Below the pieces are notes generated by a model that was not told where the DNA came from, ran no database searches, and worked only from the letters and a program-made list of their open reading frames with translations. Both the position numbers and the translations under genes were made by a program. Positions 7,493 to 14,540 of a DNA stretch of 26,067 bases are shown one piece after another. Position 1 is the stretch's first letter; each line of letters starts with the position of its first letter. Source of the stretch: DASQWC01 sp035640475 (lineage in GTDB: Bacteria; Actinomycetota; JAICYB01); assembly GCA_035640475.1 (NCBI GenBank), contig DASQWC010000048.1, positions 1-26,067 on the forward strand. The letters are read 5' to 3'.

Positions 7493-7886
7493 CGATCGGG
7501 CAGTGAGCGTGGTGGACGACCTGCTGCGATACAGATCCCAGCAATAACCCCTTGAACCCGCCGCGACCGCGGGAGCCGACGACGATCATCTCGGCGCCCT
7601 CCGATGCGCCGATCAACGCTTGTGCCGGAAGCTCGTTGGCCACCTCCGCCTTGAGCTGGATCTCGCCGTCCTTCGGAAGTGATGCGACGGCATCGGCCAG
7701 CACTTGCTCTGCCGATCCCTTCAGATCCGCGCGCGGGAGCCCGTCGGCTCCCGGGAAAGCGGGTGGGAACGTCCATGAGTGGATCAAATGCAAGGACGAT
7801 CCGCGTAGCTTCGCCTCGGCGGCGGCCCAGGCGAGCGCCAGCTGTGAGTTCTCAGAGCCGTCGACTCCAACGACGATTCTTCCCAT
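7461..7886 (-). CDS. Universal stress protein (UspA family), single domain
   Basis: 141 aa, one Usp domain: first strand MGRIVVGVDGSENSQLALAW, ATP-binding G-2x-G-9x-G-S (GSRGRGGFKGLLLGS) and closing CPIVIVPHSE. It is clearly paralogous to the UspA at 1793. The start is placed at 7886 because the protein begins at the conserved strand and a near-perfect -10 hexamer CATAAT lies at -12 to -7. There is no Shine-Dalgarno sequence, which suggests a leaderless message made independently of the genes at 8013-12910. The 3' end is antisense to the end of the phosphotransferase/ATPase gene for 32 bases. Confidence 0.92.
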   Translation of the reverse strand: MGRIVVGVDGSENSQLALAWAAAEAKLRGSSLHLIHSWTFPPAFPGADGLPRADLKGSAEQVLADAVASLPKDGEIQLKAEVANELPAQALIGASEGAEMIVVGSRGRGGFKGLLLGSVSQQVVHHAHCPIVIVPHSERAK

Positions 7887-7892
7887 GACCCG

Positions 7893-7898
7893 ATTATG
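7893..7898 (-). promoter_or_regulatory. Candidate -10 hexamer (CATAAT) of leaderless uspA promoter
   Basis: On the minus strand CATAAT lies at -12 to -7 from the ATG at 7886. This is the best -10 match among the leaderless-looking starts in the window. No ribosome site is present between it and the start codon. Confidence 0.55.
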
Positions 7899-7906
7899 AG
7901 CGGTCG

Positions 7907-7993
7907 CGCTGCCGTCCCCGTGCTGCTGGTGCCGTAGCACCTAACGGCCGCCATGCAAAACCCGTGGCCGTGGTTCGATTCCGCGCGCAGCGT
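7907..7993 (+). other. tRNA-like fragment (T-arm plus partial acceptor complement)
   Basis: GGTTCGATTCC at 7972-7982 matches the tRNA B-box/T-loop consensus exactly. The flanks form a 5-bp T-stem (7969-7973 with 7981-7985, one G-U). The following GCAGCG (7987-7992) pairs with CGCTGC at 7907-7912, as an acceptor stem would. A GTGCT/AGCAC stem (7920-7924/7936-7940) lies where a D-arm might be. No proper anticodon arm, canonical D-arm spacing or CCA can be made out, so a decayed tRNA or chance mimic is more likely than a working gene. Confidence 0.2.
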
Positions 7994-8012
7994 CTCGCGC
8001 ACACGTGCAGGT

Positions 8013-9035
8013 TCACGCCGCGTCTCCCGGACGGTCTCGATCGGCGCGGATCTTCTTCTCCAACGCCTCGATGACCGTTGGCGTGAAGTCGGTTCCGGTA
8101 ACTTTCTCGATGCTGCCGAGCCCGGCGGGGCTGAAGACGTTCACTTCGAGAAGCTTGTCGCCGGCGATGTCGAGACCGACGAGAAACATTCCGTCCTCGA
8201 CCAGTTTCGGACCGACGGTCTTCGCGATGAAGAGCATCTCGTCGGTGAGTTCGACGGCTTCGGGCTCGGCCCCCACACGGACGTTGCTTCGAAGGTCGTC
8301 GGTCGTGCGGGCACGCCGGAAGACGGCATACGTCCCGTCCTTGGAGAGCGGCTCGCCGTCCATCATGAACAGCCGCACGTCGCCGGGCTTTGCCGCTTCG
8401 ACGTATTCCTGGACGACGATGTATCCGTCTCGACGGATCGTCTCGATCATCTGATTCACGTTGGTCTCGCCGTCGTGCTCCACGAAGAATACGTTCCGGC
8501 CACCCGAGCCTTCGAGCGGCTTCAGTACAGCGCCGCCGGCGATCGCGCTCAAGAACGACAGCACTTCTTCGGCTTCCCGCGTCACGAGCGTCCTCGGTCG
8601 GATCGAGCTGGGGAACTGATGGAAATACATCTTGCTCAATGCTTTCGCGAGTCCGGCGGGATCGTTCACGACCAGGACACCGCGCTGCGCTGTGAGTGTG
8701 CCGAAGACGACACCGACAGAACGTGCCCACGAGCGACTCCCGATGTCGTCTGCGGGATCGTTGCGGAGGAATAAGACATCGAGATCCTCGACCGAGATAC
8801 GACCCGGTTCGGCGTTCTCATCCTGAACGGCGCCCAGGAATCGTTCGAGATCGCCGCCGCTGGGTTCGGCGCGGCGCGCGTGGGCACGCAGGGCTTCGTC
8901 TGGGTCGTAGGCGAGATCTCCCGTTCCGATGTACCAGACGTCGTGCCCGGCCTCGGCCGCGGTCATGGCGAGCCGAGTCGTTGTGTAGAGAGGGTCTTCG
9001 CCGGCGACGTCGTTGACCAGGAACGCGATCCTCAT
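8013..9035 (-). CDS. GshB-like ATP-grasp ligase
   Basis: 340 aa, related to prokaryotic glutathione synthetase. The N-terminal pre-ATP-grasp domain (MRIAFLVNDVAGEDPLYTTT) is followed by family landmarks: AVLKPLEGSGGRNVFFVE (glycine-rich ATP loop with its Lys), YIVVQEYVEAAKPGDVRLF, and the metal-binding LLEVNVFSPAGLGSIE, which parallels the EINVTSP segment of GshB. The ATG at 9035 overlaps the stop of the metallopeptidase gene (ATGA), so translation is coupled. ATP-grasp enzymes of this group form C-N bonds between a carboxylate and an amine. No GshA partner is nearby and actinobacteria usually make mycothiol, so a substrate other than glutathione is plausible. Confidence 0.85.
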   Translation of the reverse strand: MRIAFLVNDVAGEDPLYTTTRLAMTAAEAGHDVWYIGTGDLAYDPDEALRAHARRAEPSGGDLERFLGAVQDENAEPGRISVEDLDVLFLRNDPADDIGSRSWARSVGVVFGTLTAQRGVLVVNDPAGLAKALSKMYFHQFPSSIRPRTLVTREAEEVLSFLSAIAGGAVLKPLEGSGGRNVFFVEHDGETNVNQMIETIRRDGYIVVQEYVEAAKPGDVRLFMMDGEPLSKDGTYAVFRRARTTDDLRSNVRVGAEPEAVELTDEMLFIAKTVGPKLVEDGMFLVGLDIAGDKLLEVNVFSPAGLGSIEKVTGTDFTPTVIEALEKKIRADRDRPGDAA

Positions 9036-10894
9036 CTGGAGCCCTCTTCGACGAGATCGATGACGCTGCGGCCGCGACGAAGAGAGGTAAGCCGCTGATC
9101 GGCCTCCGGGTGCGCGAGCCAGCGCGGCCGCAGCGGCGGCTGCCCGAGCACACCGCGCAATGTCAGCTCCTCGATCATCGGCACGTGTTCCAACGCGAGC
9201 TTTCCGACGAAGAGCGGTTCGAGATCTCCACCGGCGGCAATGTAGGAGAGGAGCGCGGCCAGCCCACGCAGGTAGATCGCGTCTTTGGTTAGACCACCCG
9301 AGCGATGGACACGCATGGAGATGCCGAACGCCGCACGCGGAGCCACGTCCCAGTCGGTATGCAGGAGCCGGAAGGTCTCGATGAACTCTGCACCTGCCGC
9401 GACGGATCGAACGGCGAGGACGCGGGCCGCGATCGTCGCCAGACGACCGGCCGTCAGACCGCCGACGAGGTATTCGGCCAAGATCGCCAGCCCTTCCTGC
9501 GTCTCTTCGTAGCCCGGAAGTCCCACCTGGAGCTGACGCAGCGGCTGTGCCGCACCATTCACGTGAGTAACGACGTGCGTGCCGATCTCGTGCTGGACGA
9601 GCGCGTCACAGCGTTCTTCCGGGATCATTGCAGCGGCACCCACGACGAGGTTTCCGTTCGATACGACGACGCCCGGATAGTCGTCGCGCACTTCTACTGT
9701 GCAGTCGATCGCGGACACTCGCCGGTACGCGTCGAGCTCATCGGTCGCGCGTCGAGCAAAAACGTCTGCGCCGATGAACGCCGATGTGCCGTCCTCGTCG
9801 TGGCGTGCAGATGATGCGTTCAGGAGACTCGTGGCGAGCTCTTCGAGCTCCTCATCTCCTCCGCCGTAGAGCTGAAGGCTGCTCAGCAAGAACTGGTTCG
9901 TGTCGCGGTCCTCGAGGAGGGTGATGCAGCGGTCGATCTCTCGACGTTTCTCCCGGAACAGTGCGGTCAGTGTCGGATCCTCGACGGCGTCGAGATCGAC
10001 GTCATAGAGCGACCGCCTGAGGACGTCGGGATCGCTCCTCAGCGGGCGGTATCGGAAGTTCGGAGGCCGAGCAAACCCTGAGTCATCGAACTCGGCCCAA
10101 GCCTCTTCGGAGTTCACCGGCGTGACCATGAAGAGCAGATCGAGCTCCTCGGCGATCTCGACGAAGCGTTCGTCGGCGACGTAGGCAGCCTCCAGCAGAT
10201 CGCGGCGGCCCAGCGCGCGAAAGTCTTTGACTTCGAACGACGTCTGCACGATCGCGAACTCGAACAAGGCGCGATGGAGCGCGGTCGTGAGATCGCGCTG
10301 TAAGGCCCGGGAAACGACCGGCAGGCGGTTGCCCGTCTCCGGATCGACGAAAATTGGAGGAATCTCCACACCGATGACCGTGCATGCGGTCTTGCGCGCG
10401 ATCTCAGGGGACACCAGGGCCGGTGCGCCGGGCGGGGCCGGGGCGTGGTCGGAGCCGATGATCTGTGCCGGCATCAAGCTCGGGCCAGAATCGGTTTCCG
10501 CGAGGGCGTTGATGAGAGCGGTCACCGTCGGCGACTCCTCATCGTCGGTCGATACGTGAATGCGAAGCCTCGGTTCGGCGCCCGCATCGCCCGCCCAGAG
10601 CTCGACAACGAGCACAGCACCGAAGAGATCGGCGAGAGCGCCGAGGACGTTCGCGAAGGTCGCACGCGCCGGGGCTGTCGGCTCTTCGGGCGCGATGAGA
10701 TACGACCCTTGTCCATAGACGACCTCTTCGAAACGCGGTCGGCGCGAGACCATGCGAGAGACCGCAACGAAGGGCATCGGACGGTCGATGTACAGCCGAC
10801 CACCGTCCAGTTGCTGGGTAAGGCCGTGGCCCGACCTCAAACGGGCGAGGACGTCGTCGTCCACACCTCGCTCGTCGAGACGCGATCCGCGCAC
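9032..10894 (-). CDS. DUF1704 'QEGLA' HExxxH metallopeptidase-like protein
   Basis: 620 aa from a GTG with GAGGTG upstream, four bases after the preceding stop. Longer in-frame starts run back into that gene. The C-terminal half is the DUF1704 family, often annotated 'flavohemoglobin expression-modulating QEGLA motif protein'. It contains HEIGTHVVTH (two zinc His and the catalytic Glu) and, about 30 residues on, EETQEGLA with the third ligand Glu. This HExxxH architecture is shared with eukaryotic MATCAP tyrosine carboxypeptidases. The N-terminal 250 residues (AVSRMVSRRPRFEEVVYGQG onward) are a separate alpha/beta region of unknown role. No signal peptide, so it is cytoplasmic. A peptidase acting on a C-terminal or ligated amino acid is inferred from the family and from the adjacent ligase. 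Confidence 0.87.
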   Translation of the reverse strand: MRGSRLDERGVDDDVLARLRSGHGLTQQLDGGRLYIDRPMPFVAVSRMVSRRPRFEEVVYGQGSYLIAPEEPTAPARATFANVLGALADLFGAVLVVELWAGDAGAEPRLRIHVSTDDEESPTVTALINALAETDSGPSLMPAQIIGSDHAPAPPGAPALVSPEIARKTACTVIGVEIPPIFVDPETGNRLPVVSRALQRDLTTALHRALFEFAIVQTSFEVKDFRALGRRDLLEAAYVADERFVEIAEELDLLFMVTPVNSEEAWAEFDDSGFARPPNFRYRPLRSDPDVLRRSLYDVDLDAVEDPTLTALFREKRREIDRCITLLEDRDTNQFLLSSLQLYGGGDEELEELATSLLNASSARHDEDGTSAFIGADVFARRATDELDAYRRVSAIDCTVEVRDDYPGVVVSNGNLVVGAAAMIPEERCDALVQHEIGTHVVTHVNGAAQPLRQLQVGLPGYEETQEGLAILAEYLVGGLTAGRLATIAARVLAVRSVAAGAEFIETFRLLHTDWDVAPRAAFGISMRVHRSGGLTKDAIYLRGLAALLSYIAAGGDLEPLFVGKLALEHVPMIEELTLRGVLGQPPLRPRWLAHPEADQRLTSLRRGRSVIDLVEEGSR

Positions 10895-10898
10895 GTCA

Positions 10899-11669
10899 TC
10901 ACCTCGCGCCGGTGAGGTCGAGCACGTGAGGGAGCGTGGCGGCGAGTGCGTCGCGTACGCGTTGCCAGACCTCGCGATCGAGCTCACCCGTCCGCTCGTC
11001 CATAAAGAACTTCTTCACGTCGATCGCAAGCGCACAACCGTGCTCGGCGAAGAGCCGGTTCGTCCAGCCGGCCATGTGACCGCCGCGGAACCGGACGTTC
11101 TCGCGAGCGTCTAGCCCTTCGCTGCGCATTCCTTCGATGAAGTGATCGATGACGTGTCCCCAGCGGTTCCGATCCACCGATCCGGTTCCCACGTTCACTT
11201 CGGGGTTGCCCTCGGGATCGGCCGGACACTCGAGCCGTCGATGGTTGTAGCTATGAAGGTCGAAGAGGACGAAGTGTCCGCATCGATCGATCACACCCTC
11301 GAGGAGGGAGTGAAGGTCGTCGTAGAAGCGTTGATAGATCCGAAGCGACTCGTCGACCACCGCCGCGGGGATCTCGTCGCGCCAAACTTGGAGGTCCCAA
11401 CAGTCCTCGGGCACGAAGCAGACCGCATCCTCGGGCGGCCGGTTGAGGTCGACCTCGAACCGTGATCGGTGGACGAGGACACGATTTGGAGCGATCGACG
11501 TCCAGCCGTCGGTGAATGGATCCTCTTCTCGCCGCCGAGTTCGCTCGTCGAGCGCCATCAATACCGCGACGTCGTCGCGAACGTCGTGACCGGCGTGTAT
11601 CGCCGTGGCGACGATAGGCCCATCCCCTTCGTGGATCGAGTACGGACGCCTCAAGCGCACCTCCGACAT
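10899..11669 (-). CDS. N-formylglutamate amidohydrolase family protein
   Basis: 256 aa from the ATG at 11669. The frame stays open to 11936, but that part overlaps the flavoprotein gene and has no family features. Motifs of the M14-like N-formylglutamate amidohydrolase (HutG-type) family are seen: ATAIHAGHDVR near residue 25 (first zinc His), the basic DLNRPP, FDLHSYNHRR with a second His, and RGGHMAGWTNRLF near the C-terminus. In histidine catabolism such enzymes release formate from N-formylglutamate, but no hut genes are present here. In this cluster it more likely hydrolyses an amide or peptide made or cut by its neighbours (inference). The metallopeptidase gene starts four bases after its stop. 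Confidence 0.85.
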   Translation of the reverse strand: MSEVRLRRPYSIHEGDGPIVATAIHAGHDVRDDVAVLMALDERTRRREEDPFTDGWTSIAPNRVLVHRSRFEVDLNRPPEDAVCFVPEDCWDLQVWRDEIPAAVVDESLRIYQRFYDDLHSLLEGVIDRCGHFVLFDLHSYNHRRLECPADPEGNPEVNVGTGSVDRNRWGHVIDHFIEGMRSEGLDARENVRFRGGHMAGWTNRLFAEHGCALAIDVKKFFMDERTGELDREVWQRVRDALAATLPHVLDLTGAR

Positions 11670-11765
11670 GCTTGCATCTGCCTTAGGTAATTCATTCCCG
11701 CAGGTCGCGGGGCGCACACAAGGGCACGAGCGCGGAAGTCGGCAAGCGAAGCAACAGATGCAAGC
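11670..11765 (-). promoter_or_regulatory. 11-bp inverted repeat with nested hairpin in the leader of the amidohydrolase gene
   Basis: In message order, GCTTGCATCTG (11765-11755) is followed 74 bases later by its exact complement CAGATGCAAGC (11680-11670), which touches the ATG at 11669. Between them lies a second hairpin with stem CCCGC/GCGGG at 11697-11711. The outer stem would bury the translation start. No T-run follows, so it is not an intrinsic terminator. It could be an RNA switch or two half-sites for a regulator. Confidence 0.5.
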
Positions 11766-11773
11766 GGTGCGTT

Positions 11774-12910
11774 TTAGCGCCCGAACCAGGCCGCCAGTCG
11801 CTCCTTCTCGAAGGCAACCTTGTCGCGGTAGCCGGCCTCGTCCGGCGCCACGGCGAAGTGTCCGATCGGATGCGGCCGGCCGAAGAACTCGCCTTCCGCG
11901 CGCATCGCTTTCTGGCCGCCCGTCTCGACCCAGCAATAGCCGCGCCCATCGAATCGCGCAGCAGGCTCATCGCCGCGAATCTCGCTGGCGATGTTCTTCG
12001 CGACGACACTCGCCTGGCGCTCGGCCAGGTTGCCCGTGCGAGGGATCGGCATTTCCGTATACGACAAGACCTTGGCGCAGTCCCCCAGCGCATACACATT
12101 CGGGGCTTGTGTCCGTAACGTCTCCCGGTCGACGACGACGAGCCCGCTGCCGTCGGTCAGTCCGGTGTCGGCCAGCAGCGCGGCCGGACGATGAGGCGGA
12201 ACGACAATGAGGACATCGAAGTTGCGCTCGCTTCCGTCCTCGTAACGAGCCGTACCGGCCTCCGCCTCCACGATCTTCGCGCCGGGTGCATACGTGATGT
12301 CGCGCTCGGCGAGCATGGCCACAACGCGCTCGCCCGCCTCTGGAGGCAGGATCGGAAACGGACGCGGCTCCGGGCTGGTCACCTCGATGGCCGCGCTTGC
12401 GCCCACGACGTCGCGGATCATCATCGATGCTTCGTAGGGAGCCGGCGGACACTTGAACGGTGTCGAACAGATCGTCACGAGTATGCGACGGGGTGACTCT
12501 CGGAGCGCCGGAGCAATCTGCTCGGCCCCCTGGAGGCTGTACAGGTTGAGGCCGTGCTCGGCGATACCCGGAACGGCGCTCGCATCCACGTCGAGCCCGA
12601 GAGCGACGACCAGTCGGTCGTACTCGAGTGAAGCGTCGTCGGTTTGCACCGATCGATTGGCGATGTCGATCTTGCGAACCGAGGCCTGAACGAAATCGAT
12701 CCCGTGTCGCTCGACGCCTGAACGAGGATGCAGGCAGGACGCGGCGCTACGGCTGCCGGTCGCGACCCAGAGCTTGGTGAGGCCCATGTGGTAGTCGGGC
12801 TCACGATCGACGATCGTCACCCGCACATCTTCGCCACAAGCGTTCTTCAGCTCGACGCCGGCCGTTAGGCCGCCAAAGCCCCCTCCGAGAATCAGAACGT
12901 GTTCAGCCAT
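11774..12910 (-). CDS. Flavocytochrome c / SQR-like FAD oxidoreductase
   Basis: 378 aa. FAD fold at the N-terminus (HVLILGGGFGGLTAG, residues 4-18), second glycine motif LVVALG near 100, and the FAD ribityl motif VYALGDCAKV. Cysteines at 148 and 154 lie in VTICSTPFKCPPAPYEAS; the FKCPPxPYE segment is typical of the flavoprotein subunit of sulfide dehydrogenase (FccB/SoxF) and related SQRs. A further Cys is in GRGYCWVE near the C-terminus. It is a distant paralog of the flavoprotein at 4764 but lacks its C-terminal extension. The ATG at 12910 is chosen because the protein then begins at the first strand; AGGA lies 15 bases upstream, rather far. It precedes the amidohydrolase gene by 104 bases. 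Substrate unproven. Confidence 0.8.
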   Translation of the reverse strand: MAEHVLILGGGFGGLTAGVELKNACGEDVRVTIVDREPDYHMGLTKLWVATGSRSAASCLHPRSGVERHGIDFVQASVRKIDIANRSVQTDDASLEYDRLVVALGLDVDASAVPGIAEHGLNLYSLQGAEQIAPALRESPRRILVTICSTPFKCPPAPYEASMMIRDVVGASAAIEVTSPEPRPFPILPPEAGERVVAMLAERDITYAPGAKIVEAEAGTARYEDGSERNFDVLIVVPPHRPAALLADTGLTDGSGLVVVDRETLRTQAPNVYALGDCAKVLSYTEMPIPRTGNLAERQASVVAKNIASEIRGDEPAARFDGRGYCWVETGGQKAMRAEGEFFGRPHPIGHFAVAPDEAGYRDKVAFEKERLAAWFGR

Positions 12911-12923
12911 GAGTCGCTTGCGG

Positions 12924-12929
12924 CATCCT
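12924..12929 (+). promoter_or_regulatory. Candidate -10 hexamer of a leaderless promoter
   Basis: CATCCT lies at -12 to -7 from the ATG at 12936. The same hexamer is at the same distance before the gene at 21021, and the surrounding 16 bases agree at 12 positions. This supports 12936 over the ATG at 12909, which would overlap the start codon of the opposing gene. Confidence 0.35.
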
Positions 12930-12935
12930 AATGCG

Positions 12936-14540
12936 ATGCGTGCGAGCAAGGCCGCGACGGAGCTCGCCGTCGCTGGACTCGTGCTCGGCATCCTCGCCGC
13001 TGCTGCTTTCGGCTCCCACGTGGCCAACGGCGGATTCGTTTCGGACGACTGGCCGCTCGCCTCGACGCAGGCGCTGCGCGGATTCGGCGCGGGCGTCCAG
13101 GACATGACGATCATCCTCGGCTCCCGGCCCCTCATGGCCGTCTTCCAGCCGGCGCGATTCGCGTTGCTGGGCACATCGAGCCCCGTGCCTCACCTCGTCC
13201 TCGCATTGGTCTTGGGTGCCCTCACGGCGCTGGGCGCCTACGCACTGCTTCGGGAATTGCGCTTGCGGCGTGTGGAGGCCGGATGTATCGCCGCCCTGGG
13301 GTTCTTGTTCCCGTGGGCCGACTCGATCCACCTGTGGGCGAACGCGAGCCTTCATGAGATTGCGCTCGTGTTCTTGTTTGGAGGAGCAACACTCTCGCTG
13401 CGCAGCTTCCGTGTCGCGAGGCGACGATCGACCTTCTACGCGGCAGCAGGAACGGCCGCACTGGTGGCAAGCGTGCTCACCTACGAGGTCGTGGCCGCCG
13501 TTGCGCTGGCGGTCGGTGCCCTTTATCTGACGCGCGCACCCGTGAAACGGGCACTGACTCGGTGGGCGGTTGATGCCGTCTGCATCGGCGGCGCCGCCGT
13601 CTACAGCATCGTGGCCTCGACCAAGCCGCCGCAGGACTTGAGCCGTCAGATCGACCGCGCCATCGATCTGGCAAAATCGGCGGTCACCCTGACCGCGACG
13701 GCGGTTCTTCCGGTGCGCGGGTACGCGAGGCTCTCTGTACTGATCGTCTTCGTCGTCCTCGGTGGAGCACTCTGGTACGCGGCTCGCCGGACGACCGACG
13801 CGCCGGCGCTCGAGATCCGGCGTCTGCTCGTCGTCGCCGGCATTGCCCTGGCCGGAGTCGTTGCGAGTTACGCGCCGTTCGTCCCGCAGGCGTACTGGAC
13901 GGCGTGGAAGCCCGGACTCGAGAACCGCGTCAATATCCTCGCCGCGTTCCCGATGGCGGTCTTTGCCTACTGCGTCGCCGCTCTGACGGGCGTTCTCGCT
14001 GGACGAATCCGGCCGAGCACTCGGTGGCTGCCGCCTGCGGTCACCATTGCGCTCGTTCTGGCCATCGGAGCGTCATATCTGCGAACACTCTCGACCGACA
14101 AGGCGCATTGGGCCGAGGCTCGGACGGAAGCCGACGCCGTCCTCAATGTGCTCGACTCATCGGTCCCCAGCCTTCCTCGCGACTCGACGGTTTACGTCTT
14201 TGGAGCGCGTGGTCAAGTGGCGCCCGGTGTCCACGTCTTCGCAGCGCCGTGGGATCTGCACGGCGCGCTCACCCTGAACAGAGCCGACCGGACGCTTGCC
14301 GCATATCCCGTGCTCGAAGGCGGCTCCCTCGAGTGCGGGCGTACGCTCATCACACCGCATCTGACCGGACCACTCGGCGACTTCGACCTCGATCCGACGG
14401 AGCAAAGCGTGCCCTACGGCTTGGCCTACTTCGTCGACGTGCCCACCGGCTCGGCAGTGCGGCCACTGAGCCGGAGGGAATGCCGCCAAGCGCTACGCAC
14501 ACTCGAGCCGGGGCAATTCCGCCGGCGCTCTACGGGCTGA
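12936..14540 (+). CDS. Polytopic membrane protein, GT-C glycosyltransferase-like
   Basis: 534 aa. Multiple hydrophobic segments (roughly nine to eleven) occupy residues 8 to 400, starting with LAVAGLVLGILAAAAFGSHV. The first extracytoplasmic loop carries GFVSDDWPLAS, an acidic pair after TM1 like the catalytic loop of lipid-phosphosugar-dependent GT-C enzymes. The last 130 residues are soluble, with strands such as STVYVFGARG, and probably face outside. I do not recognise a precise family; close ones are uncharacterised 'glycosyltransferase family 39-like' membrane proteins. The start at 12936 is preferred because of the -10-like hexamer just upstream. Its 3' end overlaps the opposing peptidase gene by 11 bases. 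Confidence 0.65.
   Translation: MRASKAATELAVAGLVLGILAAAAFGSHVANGGFVSDDWPLASTQALRGFGAGVQDMTIILGSRPLMAVFQPARFALLGTSSPVPHLVLALVLGALTALGAYALLRELRLRRVEAGCIAALGFLFPWADSIHLWANASLHEIALVFLFGGATLSLRSFRVARRRSTFYAAAGTAALVASVLTYEVVAAVALAVGALYLTRAPVKRALTRWAVDAVCIGGAAVYSIVASTKPPQDLSRQIDRAIDLAKSAVTLTATAVLPVRGYARLSVLIVFVVLGGALWYAARRTTDAPALEIRRLLVVAGIALAGVVASYAPFVPQAYWTAWKPGLENRVNILAAFPMAVFAYCVAALTGVLAGRIRPSTRWLPPAVTIALVLAIGASYLRTLSTDKAHWAEARTEADAVLNVLDSSVPSLPRDSTVYVFGARGQVAPGVHVFAAPWDLHGALTLNRADRTLAAYPVLEGGSLECGRTLITPHLTGPLGDFDLDPTEQSVPYGLAYFVDVPTGSAVRPLSRRECRQALRTLEPGQFRRRSTG

Noticed and set aside
12911..13174. N-terminal extension of the flavoprotein gene back to 13174
   Set aside because: The extension lies antisense to the membrane-protein gene and has no fold features; the protein begins naturally at the FAD strand after the ATG at 12910.
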